Below the pieces are notes generated by a model, which was given only the letters and a program-made list of their open reading frames with translations, did no database searches and had not been told where the DNA came from. From contig JAYMTJ010000023.1 in NCBI GenBank assembly GCA_036897525.1, positions 1 to 64,000 of the forward strand: a DNA stretch of 64,000 bases. Direction: 5' to 3'. Shown one piece after another: positions 1-9,389 of this stretch. Source of the stretch: Pelargonium x hortorum (lineage: Eukaryota > Streptophyta > Magnoliopsida > Geraniales > Geraniaceae). Each line of letters starts with the position of its first letter. Position 1 is the stretch's first letter. Both the position numbers and the translations under genes were made by a program.

Positions 1-480
1 CAGAGTCACTCTTGGGAATGGAGGCCCTCCTATAGAAGTGAGCACTGGCCAAGCTGGGTATCTGGTATAAATCGGATGCGCGTAAAGCTGGTACCGAGTG
101 AGTAAGCAATGTCTGGGAAAGAGGTCTCTTAGTTTCTGGATGTCAGCCATGGAATTCTCTTGTTCCTTCTTTGTTCCTATACTTGAAACTACTCTCTTTT
201 CTTCCTTATCTTGTCGATCTTCAATCTTGTAGTCGAAAGCGCATACCACGTAAGCAAACTAGCCACTTGCTTCTTTCTATTCAAGACAACTAATGCGCAA
301 AAGACTCCTAGCTGCATTCCCTTATCCCATTTCGAGCGCAGTCCTAGTCACTATCCGGTCATTATGCTAGTTCACATCAGTAGGAATAATCAGTCTCATC
401 TAGTGTTTCTGAGGTTTGCTTGGTACTCACAAATCAAGCAAGCTTGCCTTAGGGCTCTTTCTTTTAGTGAATAAAAATGA
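1..480. other. GC-richer non-coding segment
   Basis: This opening stretch is visibly richer in G and C than the DNA after about position 500 and reads like ordinary land-plant mitochondrial spacer, with mixed pyrimidine tracts and no long A/T runs. I see no gene. A TTG-started frame at 211-474 is open but has no recognisable domain and is of chance length. The change in composition near 480 may mark a junction between DNA of different origin; that is inference. Confidence 0.4.
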
Positions 481-845
481 CGAATTAATTAGGAGTTATA
501 AGCGCGTGGTATTAGTTTTTTCTCCTTCACCATTTTATCCAGGTCTTAAACTAGGTTAATAAACCCAAAGAATGCCCTATTTTATTAGGCGCTGACCCAA
601 GCCTCAAAAGTCTAAAGAGTCTCTTCTCATTATTTTATTGCTTCGGACTCGTTTCTTAGCAAGGCTCTTACTCTCTACCGGGCATGTTCAAATCAGCAAT
701 TACCTATACTCTCTGAAATAAAGACGTAGATGGTAGTAAGTTCTTTTTTCTCTTGTATACTTCACTTCAAGTTTATACTCCTCTTAACTAAACATCTCTT
801 TTTATCCTTTAAGAGCTTTCTCCAACTCTCCTTTTAGTCAGCTTG

Positions 846-918
846 ACCTATTTAACTCAGGAGTTAGAGTCTCGCTTTCATACGGCGGGAGTCATTGGTT
901 CTAATCGAATATTAGTTA
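846..918 (+). tRNA. Plastid-type trnM-CAU, slightly decayed
   Basis: Aligns over 73 bases, from recall, to the elongator trnM-CAU of land-plant plastids, which plant mitochondria often carry as imported DNA. The anticodon loop TTCATAC with CAU is intact and the anticodon stem pairs fully (TCGCT with GGCGG, counting G-U). The D-stem ACTC/GAGT is intact. Damage: two mismatches in the acceptor stem (bases 2-71 and 6-67), one in the T-stem (ATTGG against CGAAT), a changed T-loop (TTCTAAT) and an altered D-loop. It could be a weak functional tRNA if RNA editing mends pairs, or a young pseudogene. No neighbouring plastid sequence was recognised, so the import is now reduced to this piece. Confidence 0.75.
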
Positions 919-1434
919 TTTCTAAAGTCAAGTTTTTTCTAGTTCTAGACCTGGTGAGGCTTTTAGAAGAAAACAATTGAAAGGATGCTGTTGGTTCAAA
1001 ATCCTGCAGTTATTAAGAGCTCCTCGTTGTTTGCCGGCATTCTTGTTCAGTTTTGAAGTTATATTGACCGCTTTTCAAAAGTAAGATCTGAAATTATTAG
1101 CCAATAGGAATTTCGCATTAGGACGGACTAGTTTACTTTACTTTACTTATTTATGGAACTGTCTCTTTTCCTGTACGCCTAAACGCGATAAGAGTGGTAG
1201 AGACGCGTTTGTTATGTCAGTAAATTTCTAGTGTTTTTGTTGGGGCTTTTTCCATGATCAATTAGAGAACTTTGTCTGCTGGGTTTTGTTCAAAAATGAG
1301 AGATTCCTGAGTTCGAAGCTAGTCTTCATTTAACGGAGCTTTAGTCTAACTTTGGTCGAGGGTTCAAGTCGTTTCCTCATATTAGGGGAACCTTAGTACT
1401 ACAAATAAAAAAATCTTTAGTTTGAAAGTAGAAA

Positions 1435-1462
1435 AAGGGATCACTTAGGAACTGGATCCCTT
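1435..1462. other. 8-bp hairpin
   Basis: AAGGGATC at 1435-1442 and GATCCCTT at 1455-1462 are perfect inverted repeats around a 12-base loop. Hairpins like this are common near transcript ends in plant mitochondria, but no transcript is known here and a chance inverted repeat is possible. Confidence 0.35.
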
Positions 1463-1491
1463 CTAAATTTACAAGTACTGCATTTAATCGG

Positions 1492-1507
1492 GTGGGTTCA
1501 AACCCAC
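1492..1507 (+). other. T-arm-like hairpin
   Basis: GTGGG-TTCAAA-CCCAC forms a perfect 5-bp stem (extendable to 7 bp with a 2-base loop) and resembles a tRNA T-arm. No acceptor, D or anticodon arm was recognised upstream, although the separate 1435-1462 hairpin lies 30 bases before it. It is either an isolated tRNA fragment or coincidence. Confidence 0.25.
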
Positions 1508-3554
1508 TCAACGTTTCAATAGATCTCAATTTCAATTATTACTTATGTTAGCGTCTTTTTTAGAAACTCTTCCCCTTAATCTTATAAATAAACTAAATTG
1601 GGGTGGAAGATAACCTAAGGCTTCACTTATTTACTCAGCACCAATACTTTTGAGGTGTCCCTGTAGACCCTAGGATCTCGTGATTATATTCTATTATATT
1701 ATAAACGGGAAAGGATTCCGATTGGTTTTGAATCGCAACGGTATTAGCGCTAAACTATCTATATATCTGTAAATAAATCAAATAAATAACAATTCTAAAG
1801 TAAAAGAGCTTTATTGTTTGTACTTAGTGATACTGGATTCGAGAGTATTCCTTAATAGAAGTTATACGAATAGAATAACTACTTAATAAAATTAACAATT
1901 TTGACACAAGATAGGTTTACAGGACATTACAAAGTACTGAACTCTCCTCTTAAAAAGATATAGGAAATCTTTTCCACGAATAAAACCAAAGCTTTTTGTA
2001 TAAAAGGTAATTTGTAATAAGACTAACCCAATCAAGTTTTCTTCTAGTTTGAGTATACCCTTTCCTAGGAACTTAAGTAAATAAGGATTCTAGTCTTATT
2101 TCACCTTTAGTAATAAGAAAATTTAGACTTCAAAATAAAGTAAAACCAGAGGAATTTTATATTCAGGAAGCGTCTAGAGGGGTATACCTATAAAGAAAGT
2201 TACTAACGATAATTTGGTTCCATTTCCAGTTATTTAATAAGAGTTAAAATATCCAACTTACCTATATCTAAATGTATTGAATAAAGAGGATAAACTTTCT
2301 TTTCTAGTGTTAGGACTCCTACTCTGTTTACTATTTATAACTGGAATTCCTATGGAACTTTTAGGAAACGAATCCTTGACACTAATAAGTATAAAAAAGA
2401 ATTACAAATTGAAAGTAACATATAAGCTAAAGGAACCCAATTAATTAAGTTAAGCTATCTTTGACATTTACAATACTCAGTTTAGCAAAGACCTTATTTT
2501 ATTCTGTTTTAAAATCAAGGAAAGCGATATAACGTAAATAAGGTCAGTCAATATAAAGAAAAACAGGTCTTATTACTTTTACCGTAGGTGAAAATAGAAC
2601 ATGCAAAAAGTGGGCTTTCCCTTACAGAGCAGTCCATTTCCTACCCTATTTTTTGAGAAAAAAGTAGGATTCATATAGCTGTGAAAACTCATTTATTTGA
2701 TTTGAGACCCCTAATTTTTTGTAATTTAAGCCTTAATTTGTTCTTTCCCTGTTCACATTCGTTATGGATACGGTTACTTACTAGCCTTTACTTTCTAAAT
2801 GAAAGCGCTAACTTTAATTAAGCCAGGATTAGAAATATATATCCCGATATCCGATGTCGTTAACTCTACCATAAGGGTCCTTCTGAAGCTTATTCATTTT
2901 CTTCTAATCTTAATCACACCGTATTTTGTTATAGCTCTCCTCTATATTTATCGGCAAGTAATAAAAGGTATTACCTCGGCCCGGAAGCTAAATGCATATA
3001 CTTAGAAATCCCAGATTGCAGCTTGAAAGTTTTGTAGCGCTTCTTATTACTCGGGGTTCCCTGCTTTCAATATTAAAACTTAGATAAACCGGTTAGACGG
3101 GTTACTCTAGGAATATCTATTACATTTTCAAAATGTCAAAGTTTGATTGAAATCCCTTTAGTTTCAGTACTTTTTTACATCAAAGATATATCCCAACCCA
3201 TAAAAAAGGCATACCGCTTTACAAGGAGAAGAAGCTTTAATTCAGTTATTATACCACAAATTTTATATATAACAAGCAAGCGTGGGCTTACAGAATCAAA
3301 ATCTTATGTATTTAATGAGTGTTTCTCTCTATTTAAGTGATTTATCATTTCTTATATGATATATAAAAGCGCGATGCTTAGCAGTGAAACCACCATCTTC
3401 TTTTGCTTTATTACTAATACTAGATTGCTATAAGCCTATCGGATATAATCAATTTATCCACTGTTCTGTTCATAATTTGGTATTATAGATCTTAAATAAG
3501 TTGGATTTGATTACTTTCAACTGCTAGAATTACCTTAAGGTTACTATTAGTAAT

Positions 3555-3636
3555 GGAGGAATAGCTTAAGGCATAAGTTTGCTGTATCAACATACAAAAC
3601 TCTGTTCTATCATGGGTTCGACTCCGATTTCCTCCG
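3555..3636 (+). pseudogene. trnS-GCU copy 1, D-arm deleted and decayed
   Basis: An 82-base relative of plant mitochondrial trnS-GCU. The acceptor stem GGAGGAA/TTCCTCC pairs fully and the anticodon GCT sits in loop TTGCTGT. Compared with the usual gene, 8 bases are missing from the D-arm between direct repeats GGCT, leaving a 3-bp stem with a 3-base loop and no G18-G19 to dock on the T-loop. It also has two mismatches in the anticodon stem (TAAGT against ATCAA), one in the variable-arm stem and one in the T-stem. The same D-arm deletion is present in the copy at 8453-8534, so the two share an ancestor, but their flanks do not match. It lies 51 bases upstream of a trnK remnant. Probably not functional. 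Confidence 0.75.
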
Positions 3637-3687
3637 ACCATTTGTTTTTAGTAGTATAGTCAAAGTTCAATCTTTTCCTGTAAAGTG

Positions 3688-3760
3688 AGCATTTGTATTC
3701 AGTTGGTAGAGCACGGGGCTTTTAACCTAACGGCCGCAGGTTCAAGTCGAAAAAATCCGA
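3688..3760 (+). pseudogene. trnK-UUU remnant A
   Basis: From the D-loop to the T-loop this matches plant mitochondrial trnK-UUU closely: AGTTGGTAGAGC, anticodon loop CTTTTAA with TTT, then GCAGGTTCAAGTC. The 5' acceptor and first half of the D-arm have diverged. The 3' side of the T-stem and acceptor have been replaced by CGAAAAAATCC, so neither stem can form, and only three of five anticodon-stem pairs remain. It sits 51 bases after trnS-GCU copy 1 on the same strand. Clearly a pseudogene as it stands. Confidence 0.75.
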
Positions 3761-6700
3761 CCTTAGTCTTCGAAATCAAATATTCTTTTTAAGAGCTTTG
3801 CCAACTTTTATGCTTACAAAACGGGATCTCAAGAATGTAGTAGCTTGTAGTTATTTGGGAGCTTAACTGAAGTAAATAAAATGAAAGGATTCAATATTTA
3901 TACCCATTTCTGGTTCTGGAAAAGAGGAAAACTGCTTTTTTATGCTCTAAATAACTTGTGTATAAGGACTTTCTACCAAGCTACTTCTGGCGTAGCCCTC
4001 TCCCTTTTGATTGATATACAACTACAACAGCCCCCCCCCCGCTTTACTAAAAGTATTCCTCCTAGGTAGTAAGCCAAACCAAAATCACTTAGATAGAAAG
4101 GGTTTACCCAAAAGTTTCAAAAGTGTTATTTTAGTATTTCTGAAAGTATGTATATAATATATTATTAAACAAAATACGACTCGGATTTTCTTAGAGGTTT
4201 GAGTCCTGAAGCAAGAGCTCGAAGACCCGTATGACATATTAAAATCTGCACCTTTTTTAGTTTCAATTTTCTATTTAGTACAAAGTAAGAAGGGAAGGAA
4301 ACCTAGGAGGGGCACCTTTATTAAATAATCCAGCCTCTCCTATATTATCTAGGGCAGTGAGAAGTATAAAATAGATATAAGTAATTTTAAAGCAAGGTGG
4401 TAAATCCGGGCTTAGAAAAAAGTATTTAAACTTTAGATCCTTCAGCCCCTGTTAATAAGGTTAATAAGGAGGCCTTATTTATTTTATTATCTATCAAAAC
4501 TAAAAAATTATTTCTGGATTAAATTAAGGCTTTACATGAGTTCAAATTTCCCCTCATCGAGAGGTCAATTCTCCGAGTCGTTAAATACCAGAGAATACTT
4601 CTAATAGCTACTATATAGAAGAGTCCTGTATTTGTAAAAGTAAGCCTACCTAAACCTGTTTTTATCTTATGACTCATAGAAGAAAATGGACTAAAAATAA
4701 AGCTTAAAAAAAAAAGCCCTTTCCCTACCTGCATCTCTCAGTTAGACATAGTGGCGCTGGGGCTAACCCCCGCCCCTTTGTTTGCAAATTTTCTTAAAAA
4801 ATTGATCTATTTGGGCAAAACTCTTTTGTAAGGAGAATGCTACTATTATGTACAGCCCCTTTCGAGAATAGAATTGCAGGGCCCTTTTTTGAAAAAAAAT
4901 AGGGAACAACTTATACTTACTTATATAAGCCCTATGTCTCTATATTTTAATTACTTTTTAGGTTTAATTATAATGCTGGAGAACTTATAAAAGAAAGAAC
5001 CTTTAGGGTATTGCTCAGTAAGCTTTTTATATCTAATAGCGGTATTCTTGAATTTAAGGCAATTATACAAAAAAAAGGCTTGGACTCAAGAGTAGGATAC
5101 CTCTCGTTATAGAGCTAAACGCCCTTTTCATTACATACTAAGTAAGCATTCTTTCTTTCTTAAATGGCTAGATTTTCTTGGGCATTGCCTTTGTTGAGTT
5201 AATTCCGGTTAACTGAGTGTTCAATATGAGTTACTTTTTGACTCCCGATTCCTATATCCTTTTTTGGTTAAAGCACTGGTTTTGGGATTGATATAAGGAA
5301 CTGTAAGATTTAAGAACCTCTATTAGGTATTAGGTTACACAGCAGGCATAGTCCTACATCACAGTATGAGGAGTAATACTTTCGGAGAAAATAGGGGCTC
5401 TTTACCCAATATAAGGGTAAAGCTCGGTTAAGGATAATAAGAGAAGTTCTGCTCCGGAGTGTAAGAACTTTAGCTACAGGCTACAGGTTGCTGTAAATGC
5501 CAATCTGTGTAATTCTTATCTTTAAGAAAAGGAGCCCCTTATCGATATTCATATCAAAAAAGCAAAGCAATAGGAGTCCGCGAACATTGCATAAATTAAG
5601 GGATAGAAAGCTATTATATAATTATCTGCTCAACTACAGAATATTCAATTTCAATTATTTGCCTTTTTTTCAAGCCCATTTTTTCAGGATTTCATTTCCT
5701 CATGTTTCGAATAAAAATGCCTGGATTCGTACTTAATTAAAGAGGGACTTTCTCCTAAGGAACTCCTGTAACCTCCCAAAAAGTATCCAATAAATGCTGG
5801 GTCCTTAGAATTCTATAGAAGTTAATTTGTTTTCATCCTACCTACTTTATACTTTATTTTGTTTTTAAACAGAAAGGAGACTCGTTTTACTGAGTACATA
5901 AATTCGTTCTTTACCTACGGGAATGGGGGCTTTTTAATTTAATATCTAAGGCTTTAGGGTTACTTTTTTTTAGTTAAGAAGAGTTAGGAAAGAGGGTAAC
6001 AAGAAATCTTATTCTCAAATAATTTAACTAGATTGGACGAAACATCCAAATCCAAGGACATTCCGTATACTTAATGAGGTCGGGGTCTTGGCATTTTTTT
6101 ATAACAGGAGCTCCCGGTAATAACTAGACGCAAGTAAACTTGTCATATTAAATAGGGGGTTCACAACAGTATAATTCTTGTTGTCTTACAAAGCAGAAAC
6201 TCATTCACTGCAGTAGGTTTCCTTTATTTCATCTACAAATTAGTATTAGATACAACTATGCGCAAGAAAGACTTTTTAAGTAAGTGGGTTAAACAACATA
6301 CATAGTAACTTATAGTAGAAGCTTTGAAAGGAGAACTCTATCTGACTTCTGACTTTAGTTTAGTAATTACGAGAGCAACCTCTTCCAAGTTTAACAAAAA
6401 AAGGGATTAAGGATACGATAGTTGAGTAGGAAAAACAAAAGAGTATACCCAGATGTAAAAAAAATCTAGGACCTACCGAAACTCAAGTATCTTTCTAGTA
6501 CTAAGGGACTCTCCGCGAATAAAATAGGTGTTGTGTTGCCCAGTCTAACAAATTAAAAAAAAAAAGTCTATAAATATGAGAGACGCAAAAAAGTTAATAG
6601 GACATGATCGAACGGGTACCGAAAAAAACGTAATAAGGAGACCCCTTCTTAAATGAAAATCCCTAAGATATACATATAACCCAGCTTTAGTCTTAATAGA

Positions 6701-7389
6701 CTTTCTCCTAATTGATTGGGTATTTTAAACAAATAGTAATGTAAGATAAAGTCCTATTATAATTCTAGAAGTCTTTACGAGTTCCAATTCCTTACCGTGT
6801 TATACCAAAAAGAAGTATCCAGCGTATCCACGATTAAAATTAAGCTATATCCTATAAAAAAGTAAGTACGAAATTCAAGACGAGCCAAAACTTCAAGTCA
6901 AGCAAGGCGCGCGAATACAAAAATTCTAACGAATTAAGGATAAGGAGCTTACTCTTATGGGTTTCAAATAATATATCGTAACCCTATTCTTGGGTTTTGC
7001 AAGGTACGAATCCAGGATACCAACTCTAACTCTGTCTGAAGATACAAATGAGAATCCTTTCTTTTGGCTCAGAATACGGAAAATTAGACTAGTCCCATAA
7101 AAACAGGATTAAAACTGTACTTAAATTTACAGAGTTATTTTCTGGATTGGTTTGTCTAATTAAAGGTATTCCTGTCATTCCACTTATAATGACAAAACTT
7201 ATTTGCTATACTACAAGAATCCATTTTATGTCTTAAAGGGTCCTAAAAAGGTTAAAAAAGGGAATCGCTTAGAAACAGTTACGCTTTTTAAATCCATTAT
7301 GGCGTTCGTTCAAATATCTATTAGTAAAAACTTTATTCTACACTTCACGTAATTAAATAGAATCTATTCGGGGGCAATATACCAAAGAT
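3761..7389. other. AT-rich spacer, no gene seen
   Basis: No gene, RNA or clear repeat is visible on either strand. Short frames at 3881-4069, 4519-4734 and 5497-5736 are of chance length and show no domain. The one odd element is a run of ten C at 4031-4040, listed separately. Confidence 0.5.
4031..4040. repeat. Poly-C run (10)
   Basis: Ten consecutive C in DNA that is only about one third GC. Long C runs are unexpected here by chance. They can be slippage products or sequencing weak spots. Confidence 0.8.
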
Positions 7390-7461
7390 TAGGATAGGCG
7401 GGACTCGAACCTACGACTGTTTGGTTAACAGCCGAGCGTTCTATCACTAAACTTTTGAGGA
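7390..7461 (-). pseudogene. trnN-GUU, partly decayed
   Basis: Read on the minus strand this aligns over 72 bases with plant organelle trnN-GUU. It keeps the start TCCTCA, loop CTGTTAA with anticodon GTT, and GTCGTAGGTTCGAGTCC. The D-stem has changed to GTTT/GAAC yet still pairs, including one compensated pair. The T-stem holds four of five pairs. The 3' acceptor strand no longer matches the 5' strand and two anticodon-stem pairs are lost. Likely a pseudogene, though the surviving D-stem suggests constraint lasted for a time. Confidence 0.7.
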
Positions 7462-8452
7462 AAAAAGAAAAGTCAAATTGTATGTATAAATTATTAAGCT
7501 GGATAAATTCCGTTTTTTACAATGACATTACATTCTTTGTTTTCTTTTTTCATGGATTTACTTTACTGGGTGCTAGTGGAAATATAGAAATGGATATATG
7601 TAGGTAGATAGCATTATCTAAAGGATATTGCTAAAATACAACCCCATTGACAAACTTTTCAAGAGTTTTTAGTTTCAACGCGATTTACGCTTGCTGACAC
7701 AACATTATAGTAATGTGAATCTTAGAACAGTTATAAAACTACTCTATTCTATAATTAGCCCCTTTTTTATTAATTCTAACTTTAATGCGGAAATAAATCG
7801 TTTTCAAGAGAACGGCACCAATCTGGCGGATCATCCTATATATAGTGACCATATAAGAAAAGTAATTTATTACTTGTTGTCCCACGGATTACCAAATGAA
7901 AGTGTATGATTACCAGGGGTTTGATCCTCCTATTACTAAATAAGAATAGCTTGTGGTTTGAACGAGGGCGGGAAGTGGAGAAAGGCGGGATCCTATATCT
8001 AACACGAACTAAAATTTTTTTGCATTATTTATTAAATATAGTATAGAAAGGGTATTCTAACTCGAAAAGGATTTCGTAGAATGCTGCATAATTAGTATAA
8101 GCTTGCAGTCAGATTTCTTGTTGTTTTCCTCATATGCTTTTTATATACTTTTTGGTAAAAGCTAAACTTGTGAATATTCCTAACTTGTCTGAGGAGCCCC
8201 TCCCCTTGTCAATACCTAAGCAAGTTCTTATTATTCAACCGTGCTTTGCTTCTTTTTTAGACATTGTTGGGATTAACCCATTAAGATAGCGAGGTTTACT
8301 ATCTATACTAAGAATCCAACATACTTTTTGATGTATTTACAATAAATATCATTTAATAAAGGGTTGTTTAGTTCGTAATTCAAGCTGAGGCATTAGCACC
8401 TGAAAAAGTCAAATCACTTAGATAGTAATGTTAAAGAATAAGAAGAATTTGT
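7462..8452. other. AT-rich spacer, no gene seen
   Basis: Holds no recognisable gene. A frame at 7691-7909 is open for 72 codons but has no recognised domain. A 17-base string at 7655-7671 recurs at 10824-10840, which is near the chance limit for this composition. Confidence 0.45.
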
Positions 8453-8534
8453 GGAGGAATAGCTTAAGGCATTGGTTTGCTGTATCAACATACAAAACTC
8501 TGTTGTATCATGGGTTCAAATCCCATTTCCTCCG
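8453..8534 (+). tRNA. trnS-GCU copy 2, D-arm deleted but otherwise foldable
   Basis: An 82-base relative of plant mitochondrial trnS-GCU. The acceptor stem GGAGGAA/TTCCTCC is perfect, and the anticodon stem TTGGT/ATCAA is intact with one G-U. The anticodon GCU is kept. The variable arm has a perfect 6-bp stem (ATACAA/TTGTAT), and the T-arm ATGGG-TTCAAAT-CCCAT is perfect. As in the copy at 3555-3636, 8 bases are missing from the D-arm, leaving GCT-TAA-GGC. Base 37 is G instead of the A I recall in the plant gene. Serine tRNAs without a normal D-arm are used in animal mitochondria, so function is possible, but no case is known to me in plants. It could equally be a young pseudogene. A trnQ remnant follows 66 bases downstream. 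Confidence 0.75.
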
Positions 8535-8600
8535 AACATATCAAAGCAGTATATAGGTATAGTTAGTACGATGCTCTTTGGGGTTTTCTCTTTCTTAAAC

Positions 8601-8672
8601 CTTGCTTTTTTCTTGTGGTTAGATCAGAGCTTGAATTTTCCGACATGCAAAGGTTCAGGTCGAAAAGCCCGT
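8601..8672 (+). pseudogene. trnQ-UUG remnant
   Basis: CCGACATGCAAAGGTTC at 8640-8656 matches the anticodon-stem to T-arm part of plant organelle trnQ-UUG at 16 of 17 bases from recall. TGTGGTTAG upstream fits its D-arm with a one-base insertion. The anticodon loop, the acceptor stem and the 3' T-stem are lost. The 3' tail reads GGTCGAAAAGCCC, resembling the replaced tail of the trnK remnant at 3688-3760. It follows trnS-GCU copy 2 on the same strand. Confidence 0.45.
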
Positions 8673-9316
8673 ATAAAACTGTAAGAGTGGATCAAATTGG
8701 GCCCTTAGTTTAGCACGATATACAGAGCATTTTTATTGGTTTTTGTTTGAAGGTCAACTTGAACCTTTCCATATTCTTAGACCTTGATAAAAATGGGTTA
8801 GGAAATGGAATGCTTGCAAGGAGTTTTCTATATCCCGGTGTCACTTAAAATAGGGAAAAGGGAAAGTTCATAGCAGGATTCCATAATTCAAAGTAATAGG
8901 AAATTACTAATAGTATTTTAAGCTAGGGGTTGCACTTTTTGGCAAAGATAATCTTAGACAAAGAGAATACCAATTATATGCTTATATTCCTAAAAAGCTT
9001 TTTAAAGTAGAGTATACTAAAGTCAAATCTACAGATTTTCAAGCAAGATTATAGGAATCCAGTATTATATAGTATCCTTTATTCACTCTGAACGTATCTA
9101 CCCACGGGGTATTACCAAGTAGTATCTCTTGCTACTTGTAAAGAGAAATTCTTTCTCAGAGACATGTGCTGGATCACCTCTTTTTTTGTTGCTTAATTCA
9201 AATGATAGAGTTTTTTCTACAGGATTTGGCAATCAAAGGCGTATAGAAACTTTCAATTACAAGAGTTTTTCCAGAAATATTGTGCGTAAAAAATCCTTTT
9301 TGTTACTCCTTTGTTT
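8673..9316. other. AT-rich spacer, no gene seen
   Basis: No gene or repeat recognised on either strand. One weak TTGAACC box near 8770 could be read as a minus-strand T-arm, but it lacks any partner arms. Confidence 0.4.
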
Positions 9317-9389
9317 GGGGGTAACCTGATTCGAACCACTGACCTGTGTACCCTTAGTTCTTTGCTCTAACCAACTAGGTTATCTATCT
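9317..9389 (-). pseudogene. trnF-like remnant with altered anticodon loop
   Basis: On the minus strand TGGTTAGAGCAAAG and GTCAGTGGTTCGAATC match plant organelle trnF-GAA, with the correct 28-base spacing between the D-arm end and the T-loop. The anticodon loop reads CTAAGGG rather than CTGAAAA, and the flanking bases AAGAA and TACAC do not pair. The acceptor strands do not pair either. Another isotype is possible because the anticodon is not diagnostic, but the D- and T-arms fit trnF best. Not functional as read. Confidence 0.5.

Larger units (their letters stand above)
919..3554. other. AT-rich spacer, no gene seen
   Basis: Both strands hold only short frames of chance length. Near 1320-1378 a GGTTCAAGTC box looks like the T-arm of a tRNA, but no matching acceptor or anticodon arm could be found. 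Two clean hairpins at 1435-1462 and 1492-1507 are listed separately. From about 1680 to 2560 the sequence falls to roughly 25-30% GC in sampled lines. Nothing else is supported. Confidence 0.5.

Noticed and set aside
1320-1378. tRNA-like GGTTCAAGTC box with some resemblance to trnG or trnK
   Set aside because: Only 9-11 matching bases outside the box; no stems or anticodon could be placed.
8472-8684. 70-codon plus frame
   Set aside because: It lies across the trnS-GCU copy and trnQ remnant, so it is a by-product of tRNA sequence.
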